From Roseovarius sp. MMSF_3281 (GTDB taxonomy: Bacteria; Pseudomonadota; Alphaproteobacteria; Rhodobacterales; Rhodobacteraceae): a stretch of 64,000 bases of DNA. The notes beneath the pieces were generated by a model. The model worked only from the letters and a program-made list of their open reading frames with translations. It made no database searches and had not been told where the DNA came from. Made by a program: the position numbers and the translations under genes. The stretch is from contig NZ_JASHIM010000017.1 of assembly GCF_030733685.1 (NCBI RefSeq), positions 1 through 64,000 of the forward strand, given 5' to 3'. Below, piece after piece: positions 17,061 through 24,789 of this stretch. Within the stretch, counting starts at the first letter, position 1. Every line of letters begins with the position of its first letter.

Positions 17061-18860
17061 TTAGTTCCGGGCCGCGGCATTCAGTCCGTCACGTGCGGCC
17101 AGATCGGCTGGCACGGGAATTTCGATATCAAGCAGCATCTGCGCGAACCCTTTGCCCTGCGGGTCTATGCGGACCGAGGCGATGCCGCCACCGCCAAGCG
17201 ATTCATGCAACAGGAAATTCAGCGAATGGCTTCCAGGCAAGTCGAACCGTTCTACCCTGCCGTCGCAGACATGGGCGAAATAGTCCTTCACCACCTCTTC
17301 GCTGAGAGCCGAGCGGATATATGGTAGGTAGTCCGGCTTGCGCGCGAGGATGCCGATATTGGCGATGTCCCCCTTGTCGCCCGAGCGGCCCCAGGCCAAA
17401 TCGACGAGGCGGACCTTGACAACGTCCGGACCGGGCTCGCGGCTATCTGCGGGCGGTGCGGCAGGCGGATCAAGGTGGACTGGCGTAGTGGCCACGCTCA
17501 CGGGCACATCCTTGCCGTCGACCTCGACCGCGACGGGGGTTTCGGCCTTGCTCTGAAGGAAGGAAAATAGACGGACCACCGGCTGCACCTTTGGCCGTCC
17601 GGCGAAGAACCCGGTCAGACCCTGCGCGGTCGAAATCGCCATCGGTGCGATTTCGCCGGCAAAGATGTTCAGCGCGGCGCGATCGTCATGGACCGCGCCG
17701 ATCTTGAGCACCACCTCGCGGGTCCGGGCGCGCGCATTTGCGCCATAGGCCGCCTCGGCCCCCAGCACCTCGACGCTGACCTGCCGGAAATCTCCCATGT
17801 TGCGGTCGCGGAAAATCCGGCGACAGCGGGTCAGGATCGCCTCGGCCACACGTTCGGCCTTGGCGGGTGCGTCAATCGCGGCCAGTGTCAGGGTAGAGAC
17901 CGCGCGCCAGCCATCGGCATGGGTCGCCGACACCTTGTAGCTGTCGGTGCGCCCAAGCCCCCTGCCGCCCTTGACCAGCACCCGGTCGGGTCCGACCTGT
18001 TCCAGGGTGACCCCGGACCAGTCGCAGATCACGTCGGGCAACAGGTAGGCGCGCGGGTCCCCGATTTCATAGAGCATCTGCTCTCCGACTGACCCGGGCA
18101 CGACCAGCCCGCCGGTGTCAGGCGTCTTGGTCATGATGAAACTGCCGTCTTCGGACACCTCGACGATGGGCATGCCCATATTGTCCCATCCCGGCACGTC
18201 CTGCCAGTCGGTGAAGTTGCCGCCGGTTCCCTGGGGGCCGCATTCGATCAGGTGGCCGGCCAGCGATCCCTGGCTGAGCTTGTCCCAGTCATCGTCGCCC
18301 CAACCGTATTCATGCATCAGGGGACCAAGCGCGACCGCGCTGTCGGCGCAGCGTCCGGTGATCACGATGTCGGCCCCGGCATCCAGCGCGGCAGCGATGG
18401 GGCGGGCACCCAGATAGGCATTCATGCTCCAGATATCATCTGGAAATGCGACACCCGAGAACATTTCCGTCTGACCGTTTTTGCGAATTTCATCGGCCCT
18501 GGGCAACAGGTCATCGCCTAGCACGACGCCGATGGACAGATCGATCCCGGCCTGGGCGGCGGCTTTGGCAAGCGCATCGCTGCAGCCACGCGGGTTCACG
18601 CCCCCTGCATTGGCAACGACCTTGATCCCTTTTGCCTTGATATCCGACAACCAGGGTGCCAGCGCCTTGACGAAGTCCGGCGCATAGCCCGACTCGGGCG
18701 CTTTGGCGCGGGCCCGCGCCATCAGCGACATTGTCACCTCTGCCAGATAGTCAAACACCAGATAGTCGATCTCGCCCTTTGAGACCAGTTGACCGATCGC
18801 TTCCGGCGTATCGCCCCAGAAGCCCGACGCGCATCCGATGCGCAGCTTTCGTTCCGACAT
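17061..18860 (-). CDS. AtuA-like acyclic terpene utilisation protein (DUF1446)
   Basis: Protein of 599 residues from the AtuA family, required for acyclic terpene utilisation in Pseudomonas but without an established reaction. The N-terminal DUF1446 domain opens with RIGCASGFWGDTPEAI and includes VANAGGVNPRGCSDAL, VITGRCADSAVALGPL and GTGGNFTDW. The C-terminal AtuA-like ferredoxin-fold domain (about residues 490-590) carries LAWGRSGDKGDIANIGI and LNFLLHESLGGGG. It is 12 bp from the biotin carboxylase and 21 bp after an AtuE-like hydratase, supporting an Atu-type pathway. Confidence 0.9.
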   Translation of the reverse strand: MSERKLRIGCASGFWGDTPEAIGQLVSKGEIDYLVFDYLAEVTMSLMARARAKAPESGYAPDFVKALAPWLSDIKAKGIKVVANAGGVNPRGCSDALAKAAAQAGIDLSIGVVLGDDLLPRADEIRKNGQTEMFSGVAFPDDIWSMNAYLGARPIAAALDAGADIVITGRCADSAVALGPLMHEYGWGDDDWDKLSQGSLAGHLIECGPQGTGGNFTDWQDVPGWDNMGMPIVEVSEDGSFIMTKTPDTGGLVVPGSVGEQMLYEIGDPRAYLLPDVICDWSGVTLEQVGPDRVLVKGGRGLGRTDSYKVSATHADGWRAVSTLTLAAIDAPAKAERVAEAILTRCRRIFRDRNMGDFRQVSVEVLGAEAAYGANARARTREVVLKIGAVHDDRAALNIFAGEIAPMAISTAQGLTGFFAGRPKVQPVVRLFSFLQSKAETPVAVEVDGKDVPVSVATTPVHLDPPAAPPADSREPGPDVVKVRLVDLAWGRSGDKGDIANIGILARKPDYLPYIRSALSEEVVKDYFAHVCDGRVERFDLPGSHSLNFLLHESLGGGGIASVRIDPQGKGFAQMLLDIEIPVPADLAARDGLNAAARN

Positions 18861-18881
18861 ATTCCTCTCCTCCCCGTTTGA

Positions 18882-19667
18882 TCAGCGGCCCGTCCATTCG
18901 GGTTTGCGCTTCTCAATAAAGGCATCAAAGCCTTCGCGCGCGTCTTCGGTCTGCGCCACACGCGGTAACAGTGTTTCTGCAAACCGCATCTGCTGCGGAT
19001 AGGTCATGTCCTCCATCGCGTGACAGGCGTATTTTCCCAGCCGGATCGCGCTCGGCGACTGCGCGGCGATCTGGGCAACCAGTTCTGCAACCTTGTCGTC
19101 CAGCCCCGCGGCATCGGTCACATAGTTGACCAGATTGAACTGCAGGGCTTCCTCGGCCGTCAGAGGAACGCCAGTGATGAACATCTCCATCAGCCTCCGC
19201 CGGGGCAGCACGCGCATCATGGGTGGCACGATCGTCATGGGAAACAGACCCACCTTCACTTCCGGCGTTCCGATGCGGGCATGATCCGCCATCACAGCCA
19301 GATCGCAGGCACAGATGATGCCCGCTCCTGCCCCCATCGCGACGCCATTGATGCGCGCGATCGTTGGCTTTCGGCACGCCTGTATCGTCTCGAACAACCT
19401 TCCGGCAAAATGATCCGGGTCCGCCGGATCCTGAACAAACGGGCCGCCATCCGCCCCCGCCTTGATGTCGCCCCCGGCACAGAAGGCGCGCTCGCCCTCG
19501 CCGGTCAGAACGATCACGCGGCAATCGCTGTCCCTCTCGGCAGCACATATGGCGGCCATGATCCCGTCTGCGACCTCACGGTTGAGGGCATTTCGATTGT
19601 CAGGACGTCGAATCGTGATACGCACTTCTTTGCCGAGCGCCTGCGATTGAACAACGCTCTCAGTCAT
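18882..19667 (-). CDS. Enoyl-CoA hydratase, AtuE-like
   Basis: Crotonase of 261 residues. Oxyanion-hole segments are ERAFCAGGDIKAG and NGVAMGAGAGIICACDLAV; the following IGTPEVKVGLFPMTIVPPMM resembles hydratases acting on 3-methylglutaconyl- or isohexenylglutaconyl-CoA. First gene of the AtuA operon; GGGGGAG precedes the ATG. It would hydrate the geranyl-CoA-carboxylase product. A plain beta-oxidation hydratase is the alternative, but the operon context favours AtuE. Confidence 0.85.
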   Translation of the reverse strand: MTESVVQSQALGKEVRITIRRPDNRNALNREVADGIMAAICAAERDSDCRVIVLTGEGERAFCAGGDIKAGADGGPFVQDPADPDHFAGRLFETIQACRKPTIARINGVAMGAGAGIICACDLAVMADHARIGTPEVKVGLFPMTIVPPMMRVLPRRRLMEMFITGVPLTAEEALQFNLVNYVTDAAGLDDKVAELVAQIAAQSPSAIRLGKYACHAMEDMTYPQQMRFAETLLPRVAQTEDAREGFDAFIEKRKPEWTGR

Positions 19668-19748
19668 TTCCGAAGCTCCCCCCCCTCTGTATTGCAGGAC
19701 ACCGCGCTTTCTTACGTCAGGTCGTCAAAAGCTTGGCTTGATCTATTT

Positions 19749-19764
19749 TCTAACATATGTTTGA
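19749..19764. promoter_or_regulatory. Predicted TetR operator in the Atu divergent promoter
   Basis: TCTAACATATGTTTGA, with left half CTAAC intact and right half GTTTG (one mismatch). It sits between the divergent Atu operon (start 19667) and the ACAD operon (start 19806). TTGATC lies 16 bp before TTTGAT on the plus strand. One site could control both directions. Confidence 0.68.
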
Positions 19765-19805
19765 TTTTGGTCAACACGGCGGACGACATTTTTCGGGAGG
19801 ATGAT

Positions 19806-21020
19806 ATGACCACTCAAAGTGAGGCCATCTCGGCTGATCTGGAAGCCATCAGGGCGAACTATTCTTTGACTGATGAGCAACGGCAGATCGTCGATCACGT
19901 GGATCGGGTGTCGCGCGAGGTGCTACACCCACTGCAAGCGCGTATGGATGACGAGGAATGGTGGCCCGATGATCTGTTCAAGCAGATGGGCGAGCTGGGC
20001 CTGCTGGGGATTACCGCACCCGAAGAGCTTGGCGGATCGGGACAGAACGAGTTCACCCAGGCGCTGGTGTCCGAGGTGATTTCGAAGTGGAATCCGGCTG
20101 TGGGCCTCTCACACGGGGCGCATGACAACCTGTGCCTGAATAACCTGCTGCGCAATGGATCCGAAGAGCATGTGAAGAAATACGTGCCGGGCCTTTGCTC
20201 GGGCGAGCTGGTTGGTGCTTTGGGCCTGACCGAACCGGGTGCGGGATCCGATGCGCTCGGATCCATGGCCACAACTGCCCGCCGCGACGGTGATGATTAT
20301 GTCATCAACGGCTCGAAGATTTACATCACCAACGGCCCCATTGCCGATGTGATCCTGCTTTATGCCAAAACCGACAAGTCGAAGGGCGCCAAGGGCATTT
20401 CTGCTTTCATCATCGAGACGGACAATCCCGGTTTCAAGGTGGCGCAAAAGCTTGACAAGATGGGCTTTCGCGGCTCGCCAACCGGAGAACTGGTGTTTGA
20501 GGATTGCCGCGTACCCGCATCCGCCATGGTTGGACCGGAAAACACCGGCGTTTCGGTGGTAATGAGCGGGTTGGATCTGGAGCGTGCTATGGTTGCCTCA
20601 GTCTGCGTTGGCATGGCCGAACGCGCCCTGGAACTAGGGCTGGAATACGCCAAGATTCGCGAACAATTCGGCAAACCGATTGCAAGTTTCCAGATGATGC
20701 AGTCGAAACTGGCCGAGATCTACACCGAGGTCGAAACCGCGCGCGCATTCGGTTATCGGGCACTGGCCGCCTGTACGGGCCTACCAAAAGGGGCCGGGGG
20801 CCGTGGCGAAATCCACAAACTGACCGCGGCGGCCTGTCTTTACGCAGGCGAGGCATTCAACAAGGCGGTGACCGAAGCCTGTCATATTCATGGTGGCTCT
20901 GGCTACATGCAGGACACCGAGATCAACCGGCTGTTCCGCGCCAACAAATTGTTGGAGATCGGCGCGGGAACAAGCGAAGTCCGCAAGATCATCATTGCCG
21001 AAGAACTTTTGCGCGCCTGA
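19806..21020 (+). CDS. Acyl-CoA dehydrogenase, isovaleryl/citronellyl-CoA type (copy 1)
   Basis: ACAD of 404 residues. ATG 19806 follows CGGGAGGATGAT; the frame is open far upstream but that part is antisense to the hydratase and is rejected. The isovaleryl-CoA-dehydrogenase signature is present: MSGLDLERAM with the catalytic Glu in helix G, and EIGAGTSEVRK replacing the usual C-terminal Glu. FAD motifs LTEPGAGSDALG and ITNGPIADV. Such enzymes oxidise 3-methyl-branched acyl-CoAs, so AtuD (citronellyl-CoA) or isovaleryl-CoA dehydrogenase is likely. Its near-twin follows 13 bp later. Confidence 0.9.
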   Translation: MTTQSEAISADLEAIRANYSLTDEQRQIVDHVDRVSREVLHPLQARMDDEEWWPDDLFKQMGELGLLGITAPEELGGSGQNEFTQALVSEVISKWNPAVGLSHGAHDNLCLNNLLRNGSEEHVKKYVPGLCSGELVGALGLTEPGAGSDALGSMATTARRDGDDYVINGSKIYITNGPIADVILLYAKTDKSKGAKGISAFIIETDNPGFKVAQKLDKMGFRGSPTGELVFEDCRVPASAMVGPENTGVSVVMSGLDLERAMVASVCVGMAERALELGLEYAKIREQFGKPIASFQMMQSKLAEIYTEVETARAFGYRALAACTGLPKGAGGRGEIHKLTAAACLYAGEAFNKAVTEACHIHGGSGYMQDTEINRLFRANKLLEIGAGTSEVRKIIIAEELLRA

Positions 21021-21033
21021 GGGGGACGAGACA

Positions 21034-22233
21034 ATGAACAAGCAACTGCGCAACGACACCGCTCTGCCAACACATTTCATGACGGACGAACAGCAGGCCC
21101 TGGCCGATCAGGCCGGCAAGTTCTTCATGTCCGAATTCCACCATCTGAATGCGGAAATGGACGATACTGATGACCTGCCGTCTTCGGTTTTCCCCAAGCT
21201 GGGCGAAATGGGCTACCTGGGACTGAACGTGCCGACGGAATTCGGCGGTGCCGGGCTCGATTTTACCTCGGCCTGTATCATCACCGAGGAAATGTCGCGC
21301 GCCTCGGCGGCCATCGGACTGACCCATGTGGCGCACGACAACCTCTGCGTCAATAATATCTATCGCAACGCCAATGACGAGTTGCGCCGAAAATACCTGC
21401 CAGGTCTGTGCGACGGCACGCTGGTGGGTGCCCTGGGTCTGACCGAACCCGGCGCGGGGTCTGATGCGCTTGGCTCGATGCGGACCACGGCCAAAAAGGA
21501 TGGCGACGACTACATCCTGAACGGCGCCAAGATCTACATCACCAATGGGCCGATTGCCGATCTGGTGCTGGTCTATGCCAAGACATCGCCCGAAAAAGGG
21601 GCCAAGGGCATTTCCGCCTTTATCGTGGAAACCGACACGCCCGGTTTCAAGGTGGCGCAGAAGCTGAACAAGATGGGATTCCGGGGCTCGCCGACGGGCG
21701 AACTGGTATTCGAAGATTGCCGTGTTCCGGCCAGAAACATGGTCGGCAAGCTGGATGGCGGGGTTGCCGTTACCATGTCCGGACTTGATCTGGAACGTGC
21801 CATCGTCTGTTTCAACGCTCTGGGCATTGCGCAGCGGGCGCTGGATATTTCCATCGATTACGCCAAGACACGCCAGCAATTCGGCAAACCGATCGCCAGT
21901 TTTCAGATGGTTCAGGCGATGCTGGCCGACATGTATACGCAGATCGAGGCCGCGCGGAGCCTGTCCTTGCGCACCGCTGCCATGTGTGAAGGCCTCGAAG
22001 AGGGCGAAGGCGGGCGCGGCGAAATACACAAGCTCACCGCTGCGGCGATCTACAAGGCCGCTGAGGCGACATCCTTCGTGCTGGACAAAGCTGTCCAGAT
22101 TCACGGCGGCTCGGGTTACATGCGTGATACAGAAGTGAACCGGCTATACCGGACCGGTCGCGTGCTTGAAGTCGGCGCAGGCACCCAGGAGGTTCGCAAA
22201 CTCATCATCTCTGGCGAATTGCTGAAGAACTAG
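21034..22233 (+). CDS. Acyl-CoA dehydrogenase, isovaleryl/citronellyl-CoA type (copy 2)
   Basis: ACAD of 399 residues, a clear paralogue of the preceding gene. ATG 21034 has GGGGGACGAG upstream. It keeps MSGLDLERAI (catalytic Glu), LTEPGAGSDALGSM, and EVGAGTQEVRK. The two copies share long identical segments such as KMGFRGSPTGELVFEDC, implying a tandem duplication followed by divergence, for example for two chain lengths in successive rounds (citronellyl-CoA and isovaleryl-CoA, as AtuD and LiuA), or heteromer formation. Confidence 0.9.
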   Translation: MNKQLRNDTALPTHFMTDEQQALADQAGKFFMSEFHHLNAEMDDTDDLPSSVFPKLGEMGYLGLNVPTEFGGAGLDFTSACIITEEMSRASAAIGLTHVAHDNLCVNNIYRNANDELRRKYLPGLCDGTLVGALGLTEPGAGSDALGSMRTTAKKDGDDYILNGAKIYITNGPIADLVLVYAKTSPEKGAKGISAFIVETDTPGFKVAQKLNKMGFRGSPTGELVFEDCRVPARNMVGKLDGGVAVTMSGLDLERAIVCFNALGIAQRALDISIDYAKTRQQFGKPIASFQMVQAMLADMYTQIEAARSLSLRTAAMCEGLEEGEGGRGEIHKLTAAAIYKAAEATSFVLDKAVQIHGGSGYMRDTEVNRLYRTGRVLEVGAGTQEVRKLIISGELLKN

Positions 22234-22242
22234 GGGCGGAAC

Positions 22243-23097
22243 ATGAGCGAAGCGAAATCAAGGCGTTACGCGTCGGATCTCATGGCGGGTCAAGTTGCCC
22301 TGGTCACGGGGTCCGGATCTGGAATGGGCCGGGCGACGGCGATCGAAATGGCCGCTTGCGGGGCAAGGCTTGCGCTGTTCGCGCGCCGCGAAGAGCCGCT
22401 GGAAGAGACCGCCGAAATGATCCGGGCGGCGGGGGGCGAGGCCTTTGTCGTGCCCGGAGACACCCGCGACGAAGACAGTATCGAAGCTGCGATGGGGCGG
22501 ATCAAGGACCACTATGGGCAGTTGGATGTTTTGGTGAACAATGCCGGCGGCCAGTATATCGCGGCCGCCCGCGATATCACCAACAAGGGCTTCGAAGCCG
22601 TGATCCGCAACAACCTGATCGGATCTTGGCAGATGACCCGGGCAGCGGCGGATCACTTCATGTACGACAATGGTGGATCGGTTGTGTTTGTCACCGCCAT
22701 CTCTGCGCGCACCGCGCTTACCGGCTTTACACACACCGTCGCCGCCCGCGCCGGTGTGACGGGCATGATGAAAACGCTGGCCGCCGAATGGGGCGAGTAC
22801 GGCATCCGGCTGAACTGTGTCGCGCCGGGCACGATCAAGACCGATGCGCTTGGCCGCTATCCGATTCCGCCGGAACAGTGGAAAAAGCTGAACCGCTCGG
22901 TGCTAAACCGGATGGGGGCGGCCGAGGACATCGCAGGCACGATCATTTTCCTGGCCTCGAAACTTGGCGGTTTCATCACCGGAGAAGACATTTATGTAGA
23001 CGGCGGTGAGACCTTGCATATGGGTCATGACGCGCGGGACATGATCAACCCCGCGATGTTCGAGAAACGCGAACGGGGAGATGGCAAGAATGAATAA
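22243..23097 (+). CDS. SDR lacking the canonical YxxxK, AtuG/DECR-like
   Basis: SDR-fold protein of 284 residues. The cofactor motif TGSGSGMG (about 22-29) and NNAG (about 103) are normal. At the catalytic site the canonical YSAAK is replaced by TVAARAG, so both Tyr and Lys are missing. 2,4-Dienoyl-CoA reductases of the SDR superfamily also depart from YxxxK, so a dienoyl/enoyl-CoA reductase is a reasonable guess. SDRs AtuB and AtuG occur in Pseudomonas atu clusters. It lies 9 bp after the ACAD pair. Confidence 0.8.
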   Translation: MSEAKSRRYASDLMAGQVALVTGSGSGMGRATAIEMAACGARLALFARREEPLEETAEMIRAAGGEAFVVPGDTRDEDSIEAAMGRIKDHYGQLDVLVNNAGGQYIAAARDITNKGFEAVIRNNLIGSWQMTRAAADHFMYDNGGSVVFVTAISARTALTGFTHTVAARAGVTGMMKTLAAEWGEYGIRLNCVAPGTIKTDALGRYPIPPEQWKKLNRSVLNRMGAAEDIAGTIIFLASKLGGFITGEDIYVDGGETLHMGHDARDMINPAMFEKRERGDGKNE

Positions 23098-23893
23098 ACA
23101 GCCCGTCCTTCTGGAGATTTCCGACAGGATCGCTACGGTTACGCTGAACGACCCCGAGCGGCGCAACCCGGTCACCGGCAACGACATGATCGCTGCCCTT
23201 CTGGAGACCTTCGCCAAGGTGCAGGCCGATCCTCAGGTCAGCGTGATGATCCTGACCGGGGCCGACCCGGCCTTTTGTGCAGGCGGGGACATCAAGGAGA
23301 TGAACGATCCCGACAGCGTGTTCCGCAAGGAGCCGCTGGCGGCGGCGCAGAGCTATGTTGATGGGGTGCAGCGGCTGCCGCTTGCGCTCTACAACATGGA
23401 TATTCCGACGATCGCCGCAGTCAACGGCCCGGCGGTGGGCGCGGGGTGCGACCTGACCATGATGTGCGACATGCGCATCGCGTCAGAAAAAGCAAGGTTC
23501 GGCGAGGTGTTTCTGAATCTCGGAATCATTCCGGGCGATGCGGGCAGCTGGTTCCTGTTGCGTCGTCTGGGCCACCAGAAGGCCGCCGATCTGACCTTCT
23601 CGGGGCGCATGGTCGAGGCCAAGGAAGCGCTGGAGCTTGGTATGGTGCTTGAACTTGTGCCTCATGAAAAATTGATGGAACGGGCCCGTGAACGGGCCGC
23701 TGTCATCGCCGCGAAACCGCCGCGCGCGGTGCGGGTCGCCAAGCGTCTGATGCGCAATGCCGAACGGATGGACCTGCCGGATTTCCTGAATTCCGCAGCG
23801 GCCTATCAGGCGCTCATGCATCAGACCGAAGACCACCACGAGGCGGTTGCTGCGTTCGTCGAAAAACGAAAACCCAATTTCACGGGGCGTTAA
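23090..23893 (+). CDS. Enoyl-CoA hydratase/isomerase
   Basis: Crotonase of 267 residues. ATG 23090 lies inside the end of the SDR gene (8-bp overlap) with GGGGAG about nine bases ahead; ATG 23081 is too close to that RBS. Oxyanion-hole segments DPAFCAGGDIKEM and NGPAVGAGCDLTMMCDMRI are intact, with the Glu of ARFGEVFLNLGIIPGDAG near the active site and the C-terminal FVEKRKPNFTGR. It likely performs the beta-oxidation hydration that follows the ACADs. Confidence 0.86.
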   Translation: MNKQPVLLEISDRIATVTLNDPERRNPVTGNDMIAALLETFAKVQADPQVSVMILTGADPAFCAGGDIKEMNDPDSVFRKEPLAAAQSYVDGVQRLPLALYNMDIPTIAAVNGPAVGAGCDLTMMCDMRIASEKARFGEVFLNLGIIPGDAGSWFLLRRLGHQKAADLTFSGRMVEAKEALELGMVLELVPHEKLMERARERAAVIAAKPPRAVRVAKRLMRNAERMDLPDFLNSAAAYQALMHQTEDHHEAVAAFVEKRKPNFTGR

Positions 23894-23905
23894 AGGAAAG
23901 ATCGC

Positions 23906-24388
23906 ATGTCAGACATCACCCAAATGAAGATGGAGCAAATCGCGCAGATGTGGAATGCGCGCGGCAAGGGTCTGATAACGCATATGGCGCTTGAGATCGA
24001 AGAGGTCTCGACGGAAGGTGTTCGGGTTCGGATGCCGTTCAAACCGGACTTTTGCGTCGATGCGGAACAATCGCTGCTCCACGGTGGTATCCTGACGGCA
24101 CTTCTGGACGGTGTCTTTGGACTGGCGAACTTTGTTGCCATCGAAGGCGTCAGTACCATGGCCACTCTTGACCTCAGAGTTGATTACCTGCGCCCGGCCC
24201 GTTCGCGCGCGGATGTCATCGTTCAAGCGCATTGTTTTCGCAAGACCCGCCACATCGCCTTCAATTCCGGTAGCGTCTGGTTCGCGGGCCATGAGGATGC
24301 TGAAATAGCTAGGGGAACCGCCTCGTTTGCATTGACGCGCGGCGAAACCAGCCTGTTTGACGCAATGACAAAAGGAAAAACCTCGTGA
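23906..24388 (+). CDS. PaaI-type hotdog thioesterase (first of pair)
   Basis: Hotdog-fold acyl-CoA thioesterase, 160 residues. RBS AAGGAAAG is clear. The PaaI/4HBT signature is LLHGGILTALLDGVFGLAN (about 52-70) followed by the strand TLDLRVDYLRPARSRADV. It would release free acid from stalled or excess CoA esters. Its stop overlaps the start of the next thioesterase (TGATG), so the two are coupled and might form a hetero-oligomer. Confidence 0.84.
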   Translation: MSDITQMKMEQIAQMWNARGKGLITHMALEIEEVSTEGVRVRMPFKPDFCVDAEQSLLHGGILTALLDGVFGLANFVAIEGVSTMATLDLRVDYLRPARSRADVIVQAHCFRKTRHIAFNSGSVWFAGHEDAEIARGTASFALTRGETSLFDAMTKGKTS

Positions 24389-24789
24389 TGGACGTGCAAA
24401 CTGTCAATGCCAATGTATCCCGGGTGCCGTTCTTCCGATTTCTCAACTTTGAGGTCAGAAGTCTAGACAGTCTCCATGCTGAGGCGGAAATGACCTTTGA
24501 TGACCGCCATATCGGTAACCCGATCATGGAGTACTACCATGGCGGCATAATCGCGAGTTTTATGGAGGCCACCGCCGCCATCGCGGTACAGCCCGATTTC
24601 GCCGACGTTCCGGCCAAGCCGATCAACCTGACCGTCGATTACCTCAGACCCGGTGTGAAGGGACCGCTTTTTGCGCGCGCTAACGTCACGCGCAAAGGCA
24701 AGCGGATGGCAAGCGTCAGCGTGCTCAGCTGGCAGACGGATCGGGAAAAGGCGGTTGCCGAAGGGCTGTATCACTTCCTTCTGGTCTGA
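24388..24789 (+). CDS. PaaI-type hotdog thioesterase (second of pair)
   Basis: Second hotdog protein, 133 residues, from ATG 24388 in TGATG overlap. The family core is YYHGGIIASFMEATAAIAV followed by NLTVDYLRPGVKGPLFARA. It lacks most of the N-terminal helix of the first copy. It converges with the tandem TetR gene, whose stop at 24771 overlaps this gene's end by 19 bp. Last gene of the operon starting at 19806. Confidence 0.84.
   Translation: MDVQTVNANVSRVPFFRFLNFEVRSLDSLHAEAEMTFDDRHIGNPIMEYYHGGIIASFMEATAAIAVQPDFADVPAKPINLTVDYLRPGVKGPLFARANVTRKGKRMASVSVLSWQTDREKAVAEGLYHFLLV

Noticed and set aside
19020-19805. N-terminal extension of the ACAD at 19806
   Set aside because: Open frame but antisense to the AtuE-like hydratase and crosses the operator; the ATG with an RBS at 19806 starts a standard-length ACAD.
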